Assembly (NCBI GenBank): GCA_002842135.1
Contig: PHCD01000034.1
Location: 1-27,722 of the forward strand
Source of the DNA: Betaproteobacteria bacterium HGW-Betaproteobacteria-8
GTDB lineage: Bacteria; Pseudomonadota; Gammaproteobacteria; Burkholderiales; Methylophilaceae
Length of the DNA: 27,722 nt
Direction: 5' to 3'
Made by a program: the position numbers and the translations under genes
In this document: one piece after another, positions 1-9,384 of the stretch
Layout of the letters: each line of letters opens with the position of its first letter
How positions within the stretch are numbered: the stretch's first letter is position 1
The notes under the pieces: model-generated
Databases searched by the model: none
What the model was told of the DNA's origin: nothing
The model's input: the letters and a program-made list of their open reading frames with translations, nothing else

Positions 1-104
1 TTTGTACTTCCTTACTAAAAATTGGGAGGCACCCTAAAAGTTTGCTTGTTCAAGAACCCGTCGGTGTTACCAGCAGAAAATCGAAAACCAAACGCCTAGA
101 GAGC

Positions 105-133
105 GTTATACTGACATGACAAGCAGCCGTCAA
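105..133 (-). promoter_or_regulatory. Sigma70-like promoter reading off the left edge
   Basis: On the minus strand, TTGACG (plus 128-133) is followed after exactly 17 bases by TATAAC (plus 105-110). This is a near-consensus sigma70 pair. Transcription would start near position 98 and run leftward out of the window. The minus strand also carries AAGGAAG at plus 7-13, a good ribosome-binding site lying just before the window edge, so a gene probably starts immediately outside with a leader of roughly 100 bases. That downstream gene cannot be seen. Confidence 0.5.
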
Positions 134-237
134 CATTTATTTTCACAAGATTCCTGTTTATTTTCCGACATTTAGCTCAGGAAGGCTGATTCTTCGCCCA
201 AAATGGCGTTGTAAAGCGCAGAAAACTGTGAAAGAGA

Positions 238-2067
238 TCAAAGGTCTTCGCCCAGGAAGCCCCCGCTTTGATGTGCCCACAATGCAGCATATAGACCACC
301 GTTTTTCAGCAATGCCTGGTGGTCACCTTCTTCCACGATGCGACCTTCATCCAGCACGATCAGCCGGTCCATGGCGGCAATGGTGGAAAGCCGGTGGGCA
401 ATCGCCACCACGGTCTTGCCTTCCATCAGGCGGTAAAGACTGCTTTGAATGGCAGACTCGACTTCGGAATCCAGGGCGCTGGTCGCCTCATCCAGCAACA
501 GGATGGGCGCATCTTTCAGCATGACGCGCGCGATGGCGATACGCTGACGCTGCCCGCCGGACAGTTTCACGCCACGCTCACCGACATGCGCATCGTACCC
601 CTTGCGATCCTTGGGATCGCTCAGTTTTTCAATGAATTCATCCGCCTCTGCACGTTTAGCCGCCAACAACATATCCGCCTCCGTTGCATCCGGCCTACCG
701 TACAGGATGTTTTCACGCACCGAACGGTGCAACAGCGAGGTATCCTGCGTGACCATGCCGATATTGGCACGCAGGCTGTTTTGCGTGACTTGGGAGATAT
801 CGGTGCCGTCAATCAGGATGCGGCCGCCTTCCACATCGAAAAATCGCAACAACAAATTGACAATAGTCGACTTGCCGGCCCCCGAGCGCCCCACCAGTCC
901 GACTTTTTCCCCAGGCCGGATATGCAGCGAAAACTGATCGAGTATCTTGCGTTTGCCGCCATAAGAAAAATCCACGGCCTCGAATTGCACTTCTCCGCGC
1001 TCCACATGCAAATCCGGCGCATTCGGCACATCTACCACCTTGTGCGGCAATGACAGGGTATTGACGCCATCCTGCACCGTACCGACCTGCTCAAACAACG
1101 AAGTCATTTCCCACATCACCCAATGCGAAATACCGTTCAACCGCAGGGCCATGGCCGTCACGGCCGCAATGCCGCCGATGCCGATCTCGCCCCGGGTCCA
1201 GAGCCAGAGCGCAATGCCGCAACTGCTGATGATAAGCAGCATGCTCAATATATGATTGACGACCTCGACCGCGGTCACCAGGCGCATCTGCTTGTGCACC
1301 ACCTGCAAGAATTCCTGCATGGCATACCTGGCATAACCCGCTTCACGCCCCGCGTGCGAGAACAGTTTGACGGTGGCAATATTGGTATAGGCATCGGTGA
1401 TGCGACCCGTCATCAGTGAGCGCGCATCGGCCTGCGATTGGGAAACGCGCCCCAGGCGCGGCACGAAGTAACTGAGCGAAGCTATGTATAAAGCCAGCCA
1501 GCAGAGAAAAGGCAGGATCATCCACAAATTGAAACTGCCGACTATCAGCACCAGCGTAATGAAGTAGATGCTGACAAAAACCAGGATGTCGGCCATGATG
1601 AACCACATATCGCGCACTGCCAGCGCCGTCTGCATGACCTTGGCGGCGACACGGCCGGCGAACTCATCCTGGTAAAAACTCATACTCTGGCCCAGCATCA
1701 GGCGATGGAAATTCCAACGCAAACGCATGGGGAAGTTACCGGCCAGGCCCTGATGTTTGATGAAACTCTGCAAACCGATGAGGGCAGGGCTCAAAAGTAG
1801 TATGACGGCCAGCAACAGAAGCTTGTCGCCCTCCTGCTCCCACAGCAGGGCAGGGGGGATCGCGGTCAACCAATCCACGATCTTACCCATCATGGCAAAC
1901 AATATGGCCTCAAAAGCGCCTATACCTGCCGTCAACAGGGTCATCAGCGCAAGATGGGCTCTCAGGCCCTGGGTACCGGCCCAGACAAATGCCCAGAAAC
2001 TGCTGGGCGGCGCTGTGAGCGTCGCTTCAGGAAAGGGATAAAGCAGTTTTTCAAACCAACGGAACAT
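238..2067 (-). CDS. Fused ABC exporter (permease plus ATPase)
   Basis: This is an MsbA/multidrug-type half transporter: an N-terminal six-helix membrane domain (about residues 35-325) fused to a nucleotide-binding domain. The ATPase motifs are intact: Walker A GRSGAGKST (393-401), signature LSGGQ (502-506), Walker B ILLLDE (522-527) and the switch histidine in AHRLST (H558). Such proteins act as homodimers in the inner membrane and couple ATP hydrolysis to export of lipids, drugs or peptides; the substrate cannot be read from the sequence. I chose the ATG at 2067 (609 residues) because relatives begin MFRxFE, as this one does from that codon; a TTG at 2112 would add 15 unconvincing residues. 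The gene stands alone, divergent from the small lipoprotein gene that follows. Confidence 0.9.
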   Translation of the reverse strand: MFRWFEKLLYPFPEATLTAPPSSFWAFVWAGTQGLRAHLALMTLLTAGIGAFEAILFAMMGKIVDWLTAIPPALLWEQEGDKLLLLAVILLLSPALIGLQSFIKHQGLAGNFPMRLRWNFHRLMLGQSMSFYQDEFAGRVAAKVMQTALAVRDMWFIMADILVFVSIYFITLVLIVGSFNLWMILPFLCWLALYIASLSYFVPRLGRVSQSQADARSLMTGRITDAYTNIATVKLFSHAGREAGYARYAMQEFLQVVHKQMRLVTAVEVVNHILSMLLIISSCGIALWLWTRGEIGIGGIAAVTAMALRLNGISHWVMWEMTSLFEQVGTVQDGVNTLSLPHKVVDVPNAPDLHVERGEVQFEAVDFSYGGKRKILDQFSLHIRPGEKVGLVGRSGAGKSTIVNLLLRFFDVEGGRILIDGTDISQVTQNSLRANIGMVTQDTSLLHRSVRENILYGRPDATEADMLLAAKRAEADEFIEKLSDPKDRKGYDAHVGERGVKLSGGQRQRIAIARVMLKDAPILLLDEATSALDSEVESAIQSSLYRLMEGKTVVAIAHRLSTIAAMDRLIVLDEGRIVEEGDHQALLKNGGLYAALWAHQSGGFLGEDL

Positions 2068-2243
2068 GAGCCAGCTTCTGATTAAGTGGATGTATGAGCT
2101 ATTTTCGCTCAAGCAGGTTCATTAAGGGAATCTCTTCCAATTAATTTGTCATTTACCATTTGTGCTTTTATTTACGATAGACGGTTGAGCCCGAGCCCTT
2201 AGTTTGGCAACATAGGCCTTTACAAAAACCTGCTGGATATACC

Positions 2244-2621
2244 ATGCCCCTGTCCTATCAAAATAAATACTGGCGAAGCATATACTGGATCCCCCTGCTG
2301 CTCTCTGTCACTGCTTGCAGTAGCGTGGACAAATACAACCCGTTCAGCGATGAAAAGCCTGCCGAGGCCTATAAACCGGCCAACGCCACAGAATACCTGT
2401 GCGAAGGCAACAAGCGTTTCTTCGTCAGGATGCTAGCCAAGGAAAATGCCGTCTGGCTCATTTATCCGGATCGGGAAGTCAGGCTGGAGGCTGCTGGTGA
2501 AGGCAGCAACCGCTACACCAACAGCGTTGCTGTGCTGGAAATCAATGGTGAGGCGTCCAGCCTGAGTGATGGGCCTAATATCAACTACAGCAGTTGCAAG
2601 GCTGTCAGTACGACTCAATAG
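2244..2621 (+). CDS. Small lipoprotein with MliC-like lysozyme-inhibitor pattern
   Basis: The 125-residue product has an N-terminal hydrophobic stretch and a lipobox ending VTAC (lipidated Cys25), so it should be a lipoprotein in the inner or outer membrane. The mature part carries the pattern of the MliC/PliC family of C-type lysozyme inhibitors (PF09864): an early YLCEG, then alternating strands with F.V, AVWLIYP and VRL, then RYTN, a GEASSL segment, and a closing Y-S-S-C that would form a disulfide with the early cysteine. Known members bind vertebrate-type lysozyme and protect peptidoglycan. The fold assignment comes from pattern recognition and the inhibitor role is inferred. The Shine-Dalgarno match is weak. 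The gene is monocistronic, divergent from the ABC exporter and upstream of the OsmB-like gene. Confidence 0.6.
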   Translation: MPLSYQNKYWRSIYWIPLLLSVTACSSVDKYNPFSDEKPAEAYKPANATEYLCEGNKRFFVRMLAKENAVWLIYPDREVRLEAAGEGSNRYTNSVAVLEINGEASSLSDGPNINYSSCKAVSTTQ

Positions 2622-2633
2622 GCAGTTCATTCA

Positions 2634-2679
2634 CGCAGTTCTGTCGCCTTGCCGTTGCCATAACCCGACAGAATCTGCG
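2634..2679. repeat. Stem-loop after the MliC-like gene
   Basis: The left arm at 2634-2646 (CGCAGTTCTGTCG) pairs with the right arm at 2666-2679 (CGACAGAATCTGCG) around a 19-base loop, with one bulged base. It begins 13 bases after the stop codon, where a terminator would be expected, but no T-run follows. It is either a non-canonical 3' end or an mRNA-stabilising hairpin. Confidence 0.5.
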
Positions 2680-2719
2680 CTTCATTTGCACCAGCCATCA
2701 CCCAATAAAGTTTTTATCC

Positions 2720-2749
2720 ATATGATTTAAATAAGAATTTAAATCATAT
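2720..2749. repeat. Perfect AT-rich 12-bp inverted repeat upstream of osmB
   Basis: ATATGATTTAAA (2720-2731) and TTTAAATCATAT (2738-2749) are exact reverse complements around a six-base spacer. The element lies about 85 bases before the OsmB-like start codon. No T-run flanks it on either strand, so a dimeric regulator operator is more likely than a terminator. The binding protein is unknown. Confidence 0.55.
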
Positions 2750-2834
2750 TTGAACATCTGGCCTGCTTATTGCAATAACTTGAACATGAACTCATTGATT
2801 GAGGTCGCGTTTAAAAACACTATAAGGAGATCAG

Positions 2835-3065
2835 ATGAATTCGGCTAACAAAATCATGGTGAGAAAAATCATGGCAAGCCTGCTGCTTGCCAGCTTCCTG
2901 AGTGGCTGTGCAGGCATGTCCCAGCGTCAAAAGAACGCCGCTACCGGTGCTGCCATCGGCGGTGTCGCCGGGGCGGTCCTGACCGGCGGCAGTTCACTGG
3001 GAACGGTCGGCGGCGCTGCCATCGGCGGCGTTATCGGTCACGGTGTCGACAGCATGCATAAATAG
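2835..3065 (+). CDS. osmB: OsmB-like glycine-zipper lipoprotein
   Basis: The product is a 76-residue lipoprotein with a lipobox LSGC (Cys25) followed by a glycine-zipper stretch of repeated GAAIGG and GGVIGH units. Length, the position of the SQRQKNAATG segment and the TGGSSLGTVGGAA core match Escherichia coli OsmB, an osmotically and stationary-phase induced envelope lipoprotein of unresolved molecular function. AAGGAGA lies four bases before the ATG. A second ATG seven codons downstream would also keep the signal sequence, but it has no comparable ribosome-binding site. The gene is monocistronic, with a palindrome upstream and a strong terminator downstream. Confidence 0.85.
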   Translation: MNSANKIMVRKIMASLLLASFLSGCAGMSQRQKNAATGAAIGGVAGAVLTGGSSLGTVGGAAIGGVIGHGVDSMHK

Positions 3066-3103
3066 CACTGTCACCCCGCGGCAACATACCAAGCTGTTGA
3101 ATT

Positions 3104-3143
3104 GAAAGGGAACATGCCCGGCATGTTCCCTTTCGTCGCTTTT
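3104..3143 (+). terminator. Rho-independent terminator of osmB
   Basis: A perfect 14-bp stem (GAAAGGGAACATGC at 3104-3117 and its complement at 3121-3134) closes on a three-base loop and is followed by a short T-rich tract (CTTTT at 3139-3143). It begins 38 bases after the osmB stop. The stem might also stop the leftward sulfide operon, but no T-run follows on the minus strand. Confidence 0.8.
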
Positions 3144-3187
3144 CAACGACAACCCGGCCAGTTATTTAGAATAGCTTTAATACTTGC

Positions 3188-4474
<1,287 letters not shown>

Positions 4475-4494
4475 TTAAGGTAATTCAATACAAG

Positions 4495-5892
4495 CTACTG
4501 TCCTGATTGCATATCCTTGTTAAAAATCGTCAATACACTTTCATCCAGTTTCCCTGCCAATGCAGCCAGCCGAATCTGATTCAGCACCTGATTCACTTTG
4601 GCCTGTGCCAGTGCCAGCTCTGCATTGGCCACATCATTTTCTGCATTGATGACATCCAGCGTGGTACGGTCGCCGACCTGATGGCCCAGTGTGGTCGCAT
4701 CCAGACGCAGCCTGCTGGCTTCAGCCGCCTGCGCCAAAGCCTGCACGCGACCGCTGCCCGCCTTCAGGTTAAGCCAGGTAGCGCGCACCGCCTGCGCGAC
4801 CTGCTGGCGTGCAAGCGCCATCTCGGCATCGGCCTTTTCCGCCAGGCGCAGCGCCTCTTCTTCCTTGGCACCGCGATATCCGCCGGTGAACAGGGGCACG
4901 GATACCTGCACACCGATCAGGCCGCTGGTCTGCGCGTTGCTAGCTGAACCGAAGTCACCATGACCGCTCACATAATCACGACCGGCCTGGGCAATCGCAT
5001 CCAGTTTCACTGAAGATTCCAGCGTGAATTTTTTCGCTTCCTGCCTGGCCACATCACCCGCAATCGCTTTCATGCGGATATCGGCATTGCCGCTCTCCGC
5101 CTCCCTGATCCATTCATCCATCGGTCTTTGCAGCAGGTCTTCGCTCACGCGTTGCGGCAATAATGCAAACAACCGTTCCGGCGAAAGACCGGTGCTGTCG
5201 GCCAGGATGTTCTTCCTGGTTTCGACTTCCATTTCCGCATAAAGCACCTGGGCCTTCACAGCTGCCAGCCGCGCTTCGGATTCATGAGTATCGGTAATCG
5301 GGGTGGCCCCGAGTTTGAACCTGTCCTGCATTTCTGTCGTCAGGCGTTCAACTGCCCGCAGTTGCTGCTGCAGCACACGCAAGGACTCTTGTGTCATGGC
5401 CAGGTCGAAATATTTTTCCGCAACACTCAACATCAGCGACTGCCGTGCTGCGTTCCAGTCAAGGTCGGACTGGTCGGCGGACATCAGCAACTGTTGCTGC
5501 TCGGCCCTGCGCTTGGGGTCATACAAGGGCTGAGTAGCTCTCAAGGCCCAGTTATGAGAGGTTCCACTGTTGATGGAGGTGCTGAAAGCGATATCCTCGG
5601 ACTGGCCAAAACCGGGACCTGAAAACTGCACGCCGCGCGTATTCGATTCGTCATGCGCAATCCCGGCACCTGCACTCAGCACCACATTCGGCCGCCACAA
5701 GGCTGCTGCCTGTTTCTGTCTTGGCTCAACCACACCATGACCGGCTTCCGCCACAGCGTATTCGCGGTCATTGCCGATAGCGCCCTGCCAGGCTTCCATC
5801 AGGTCGATGGCCTGTGCTGACGAGGCGTACAGGGCAAGCAGCAAACAGCTACTCGTCGTTGCAACACGTATGCCCATCTCGCGTATACCCAT
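4495..5892 (-). CDS. TolC-family outer-membrane efflux protein
   Basis: The protein has a signal peptide ending ASSAQA followed by two duplicated coiled-coil halves rich in Ala, Leu, Gln and Glu, as in TolC/OprM proteins. Trimers of these proteins form the outer-membrane channel and periplasmic tunnel of tripartite pumps. The second half shows the usual SVPLFTGG turn and the RTTLDVINAEND motif. Placed in one operon with an RND permease and adaptor, it is the natural outer-membrane partner of that pump. Start choice is uncertain: ATG 5892 (465 residues) begins 10 bases after the DUF2892 stop; ATG 5877 gives a compact signal peptide; ATG 5916 and TTG 5925 would overlap the preceding gene. None has a strong Shine-Dalgarno. 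Confidence 0.88.
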   Translation of the reverse strand: MGIREMGIRVATTSSCLLLALYASSAQAIDLMEAWQGAIGNDREYAVAEAGHGVVEPRQKQAAALWRPNVVLSAGAGIAHDESNTRGVQFSGPGFGQSEDIAFSTSINSGTSHNWALRATQPLYDPKRRAEQQQLLMSADQSDLDWNAARQSLMLSVAEKYFDLAMTQESLRVLQQQLRAVERLTTEMQDRFKLGATPITDTHESEARLAAVKAQVLYAEMEVETRKNILADSTGLSPERLFALLPQRVSEDLLQRPMDEWIREAESGNADIRMKAIAGDVARQEAKKFTLESSVKLDAIAQAGRDYVSGHGDFGSASNAQTSGLIGVQVSVPLFTGGYRGAKEEEALRLAEKADAEMALARQQVAQAVRATWLNLKAGSGRVQALAQAAEASRLRLDATTLGHQVGDRTTLDVINAENDVANAELALAQAKVNQVLNQIRLAALAGKLDESVLTIFNKDMQSGQ

Positions 5893-5902
5893 CTTAAGCG
5901 GC

Positions 5903-6112
5903 CTAGTTACCGGCATTGAAACCAAGCTTGCGCATGATGTTCTCCATCAGGCACCAGCGCGTAAAACCACTTTGCAGCAGATTGGCACCGACAAAGAGCG
6001 TGAAAGCCAGCCACCATTCACTGACGAAGACCGGGCTTGAAGGTGCGCCCAGCGCCACGGACAGCAGAATGAAAACACCAGCTACGATACGTACAACTTG
6101 CCATGAGGTCAT
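5903..6112 (-). CDS. DUF2892 membrane protein (YgaP transmembrane-domain type)
   Basis: This 69-residue protein has two hydrophobic segments (about residues 6-24 and 31-45), then the family signature GANLLQSGFTRWC followed by LMENIMRKLG. The family (DUF2892) occurs alone or fused to a rhodanese domain, as in YgaP, and is often found in persulfide-responsive operons. The cysteine in the RWC segment is usual for the family. Molecular function is unknown; a role in membrane handling of sulfane sulfur is an inference from the neighbours. GGAGAC lies six bases before the ATG. The gene sits 22 bases after the RND permease gene and ahead of the TolC-type gene. Confidence 0.88.
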   Translation of the reverse strand: MTSWQVVRIVAGVFILLSVALGAPSSPVFVSEWWLAFTLFVGANLLQSGFTRWCLMENIMRKLGFNAGN

Positions 6113-6134
6113 TATTGAGTCTCCTTTTCACACA

Positions 6135-9100
6135 TCATGAAATGGCCTGCAGACGGTTTCTGTAAGCCATGTAATAAAGCATCGGTATCACCACCAGCGT
6201 CAGGACGGTGGAGACCAGGATGCCGAAAATCAGCGAAATGGCCAATCCGTTAAAGATCGGGTCATCGAGGATAAAGAACGCGCCCAGCATGGCGGCCAGC
6301 GCCGTCAGCACGATGGGCTGCGCGCGCGTAATGGCCGATTGCACAATGGCTTGTTCAAACGCCATGCCCTCACGCACCTGCAGATTGATGAAGTCCACCA
6401 GCAGTATGGAGTTGCGCACGATGATGCCGGCCAGCGCGATCATGCCGATCATGCTGGTCGCCGTGTATTGCGCACCAAGCAGGGCATGGCCCGGCATGAC
6501 GCCAATGATGGTCAGCGGTATCGGCGCCATGATAATCAGCGGCGTCAGGTAGGAACCGAACTGCGCGACCACCAGCAGATAGATCAGGATCAGCCCCACA
6601 GCATAGGCGGCACCCATGTCGCGGAAAGTCTCGTAGGTGATCTGCCATTCCCCGTCCCACTTGATGGCATAGTGACGGTAGGTATCCTCCGGCTGGCGGA
6701 TGAAATATTCCTGCAGCGGCTGGCCGTTCGGTGCGACCAGGCCCTGTATATCGCCGCGCATGGCGAACATGCCGTAGAGCGGGCTATCCAATTTGCCGGC
6801 CATATCGCCTACCACCATAGTCAACGGCAGCAGGTCCTTGTGGAAAATGGGTTCCTGACGTGTAGTCTCGGCGATGTTCACCAGTTCGCGTATGGGTACC
6901 AGCTTGCCCGCCTGCGAACGCACGGTGAGTTGCAGCAGGCTGTCGAATTCGCCATGCCGTTCGGGCGGCAGCAGAATCTGGATGGCGGCCGGATACTTGC
7001 TCTGGTCATGCAAATAACTTGCTTCTTCTCCGCTCAGGCCGGCACGCAGGGTCGAGACTATCGATTCCTGCGAGATACCCAGCATCGCCGCCTTGCGCCT
7101 GTCCACGCTCAATTGCAGCTTGGGTGCCTCAGCGATGGTGCTGTCGTCCACGTCCACCACATACTCGGTCTGCTCAAACACGGCCCGCACCGCCTTGGCT
7201 ACCTGATGCCTGCCGGCAGCAGCCGGGCCATAGATCTCCGCCACAATAGGCGAAAGTACCGGCGGGCCTGGCGGCACTTCCACCACTTTGACATTGGCAT
7301 TGAAACGCTTGCCGATTTCCTGCAATGCAGGGCGGATGCGGGCAGCAATCACATGACTTTGATCCTTGCGGTCATCCTTGCCGGCCAGGTTGACTTGGAT
7401 ATCACCCACCTCGCCGCCGGAACGCAGGTAATACTGGCGCACAAGACCGTTGAAATTGATCGGTGCGGCAGTTCCCGCATAGGCCTGGTAGTTAGTCACT
7501 TCCGGCACCATAGCCAGATGGGCACCCAGTTCATGCAGGAGGGCTGCGGTTTTTTCCACCGGCGTACCTGCCGGCATATCCACCACCACCTGAAACTCGG
7601 ATTTGTTGTCGAATGGCAGCATCTTCAGCTGCACCAGGCCCAACACCGGCAACAGTACCGACAGCAGAATCAGCACTGCGACCGCCAAACCCAGCAGCTT
7701 GCGATTGCGGGCACCGCGTTCGCTATCGAGCAAAGGATTGAAAACCCGCTCGAAAAGACGCGTAATGCCGGCAATGATCCTGCTCTGGGCTGGGGCGTGC
7801 TCATGCCCGGCTTTCAGCCACAAACGTGCAAGCCAGGGCGTGACAACAAAGGCTACAGCCAACGATAGCAGCATGCCCATGCTGGCATTAATCGGGATAG
7901 GGCTCATGTAAGGCCCCATGAGACCAGTGACAAAAGCCATAGGCAACAAAGCGGCGATCACCGTCAGCGTTGCCAGTATGGTCGGGCCGCCCACCTCATC
8001 CACCGCGCCTGGAATCAGTTCCAGCAAGGTTTTTTCAGGGAATAATTGCTGGTGCCGGTGAATGTTTTCCACGACGACAATGGCATCGTCCACCAGTATG
8101 CCGATGGAGAATATGAGGGCAAACAGCGAGACGCGATTGAGCGTAAAGCCCCAGGCCCAGGAGGCGAACAAGGTTGCCGTCAAGGTCAGCACTACCGCCA
8201 AGCCGACAATGGCCGCTTCGCGTTTTCCCAATGCGATGAACACCAGGGCCACGACTGAAGCCGTCGCAAACAGCAGCTTGGTAATCAGTTTCTTTGCCTT
8301 GTCGTTGGCAGTCTCGCCATAATTGCGGGTTTCCACCACCTGTATGTCATCAGGAATAACGGTATTGCTCAGCACTTCCATCCGCTGCTTCAGCGCATTG
8401 GCGACATCAATGGCATTCTCGCCGGCTTTCTTGGTGATGCTGACAGTGACTGCCGGGTACTCCTGCGCACCTTCCCCGGCTTGGCCCAGCCAGACATAAC
8501 TGGAGGCAGGCAAGGGGCCATCGACCACCTCGGCAACCTCTCTCAGGAACACCGGTTTGGCGTTATGCACGCCAACAATCAACTCGCCAACATCCTGCGC
8601 ATTGGTCAGGAACTGGCCGGCAGCTATTTCCACGCGCTGATTGCCAGACAGCAGGTCACCTACCGGCATACCCATATTGGCCGAGCTTAATGCAGCACGT
8701 AAATCCGCTACCGTAACACCGGAACTCACCATGCGTTCTGGACTGATCAGCACCTGGATCGCCCGGCCAGCCCCACCAGTAGTTTCCACTTCGCGCGTAC
8801 CAGCGACATGCTTGAGGTCCGCTTCGATACTATGCGCCAGGCGGTTCAACGTATCACTGCCGACATCCGGACGTTTGCTGTAAAGCGTGAAGGTCATGAT
8901 CGGCACATCGTCAATGCCTTTGGGCTTGATGATAGGATCCAGCACACCCAGGTTGGCTGGCAGCCAATCCGCATTGCTGCGCAATGTATCATGCAGGTGC
9001 ACCAGCGCATCGTTGCGCGGCACACCGACCTTGAATTGCACGGTGATAATGGCCACACCATAACGCGAGACCGACATCACGTGCTCAACGCCATGCATTT

Positions 9101-9371
9101 GCGCCAGAACCTGCTCGGCAGGTATAGCCACCATCTGTTCGACATCCGGGATGGCTGCGCCTGGGAACGGGATAATGACGCTGGCCATGGTGACATCAAT
9201 CTGCGGCTCTTCTTCCCTGGGCGTCATCATCACGGCAAAAACACCCAGCAGAAAAGCCACTAAAGCCAGCAGGGGTGTAATACGCGCATTCTGAAAATAT
9301 CCGGCAATACGGCCGGACACTCCCAGAGGCCCGGGAGCCTGATTTTGTTGTGATGGTAAATGATCGCTCAT
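6135..9371 (-). CDS. RND efflux permease (AcrB superfamily)
   Basis: At 1078 residues this is a full-length inner-membrane proton-driven pump subunit. It has a first transmembrane helix at about 32-50, a periplasmic porter domain, the TM4 proton-relay aspartates D428 and D429 in GILVDDAIVVVENI, a second porter half, and TM10 with R986-N987 (IVRNSILLVDF) where AcrB has Lys-Asn. It resembles the broad HAE-type cluster more than heavy-metal CusA pumps. AGGA precedes the ATG by six bases. It begins 13 bases after the adaptor gene, and the operon also supplies an outer-membrane channel, so a complete tripartite pump is encoded. The substrate is unknown; the sulfide sensor and SQR in the same operon suggest a toxic sulfur species or a compound produced under sulfide stress. 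Confidence 0.93.
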   Translation of the reverse strand: MSDHLPSQQNQAPGPLGVSGRIAGYFQNARITPLLALVAFLLGVFAVMMTPREEEPQIDVTMASVIIPFPGAAIPDVEQMVAIPAEQVLAQMHGVEHVMSVSRYGVAIITVQFKVGVPRNDALVHLHDTLRSNADWLPANLGVLDPIIKPKGIDDVPIMTFTLYSKRPDVGSDTLNRLAHSIEADLKHVAGTREVETTGGAGRAIQVLISPERMVSSGVTVADLRAALSSANMGMPVGDLLSGNQRVEIAAGQFLTNAQDVGELIVGVHNAKPVFLREVAEVVDGPLPASSYVWLGQAGEGAQEYPAVTVSITKKAGENAIDVANALKQRMEVLSNTVIPDDIQVVETRNYGETANDKAKKLITKLLFATASVVALVFIALGKREAAIVGLAVVLTLTATLFASWAWGFTLNRVSLFALIFSIGILVDDAIVVVENIHRHQQLFPEKTLLELIPGAVDEVGGPTILATLTVIAALLPMAFVTGLMGPYMSPIPINASMGMLLSLAVAFVVTPWLARLWLKAGHEHAPAQSRIIAGITRLFERVFNPLLDSERGARNRKLLGLAVAVLILLSVLLPVLGLVQLKMLPFDNKSEFQVVVDMPAGTPVEKTAALLHELGAHLAMVPEVTNYQAYAGTAAPINFNGLVRQYYLRSGGEVGDIQVNLAGKDDRKDQSHVIAARIRPALQEIGKRFNANVKVVEVPPGPPVLSPIVAEIYGPAAAGRHQVAKAVRAVFEQTEYVVDVDDSTIAEAPKLQLSVDRRKAAMLGISQESIVSTLRAGLSGEEASYLHDQSKYPAAIQILLPPERHGEFDSLLQLTVRSQAGKLVPIRELVNIAETTRQEPIFHKDLLPLTMVVGDMAGKLDSPLYGMFAMRGDIQGLVAPNGQPLQEYFIRQPEDTYRHYAIKWDGEWQITYETFRDMGAAYAVGLILIYLLVVAQFGSYLTPLIIMAPIPLTIIGVMPGHALLGAQYTATSMIGMIALAGIIVRNSILLVDFINLQVREGMAFEQAIVQSAITRAQPIVLTALAAMLGAFFILDDPIFNGLAISLIFGILVSTVLTLVVIPMLYYMAYRNRLQAIS

Positions 9372-9384
9372 GTTCGATCCTGCA

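Noticed and set aside
3..119. C-terminal fragment of a rightward gene at the left edge
   Set aside because: The 38-codon open stretch has no recognisable similarity and conflicts with the good leftward promoter in the same region.
319..1053. Open frame of 244 codons on the plus strand
   Set aside because: It is antisense to the ABC exporter ATPase domain, whose motifs are intact; no ribosome-binding site or family resemblance.
6339..7868. Long open frame of 509 codons on the plus strand
   Set aside because: It lies wholly opposite the RND permease gene, is rich in His and Gln with no recognisable domain, and is explained as a shadow of that gene's codon bias.
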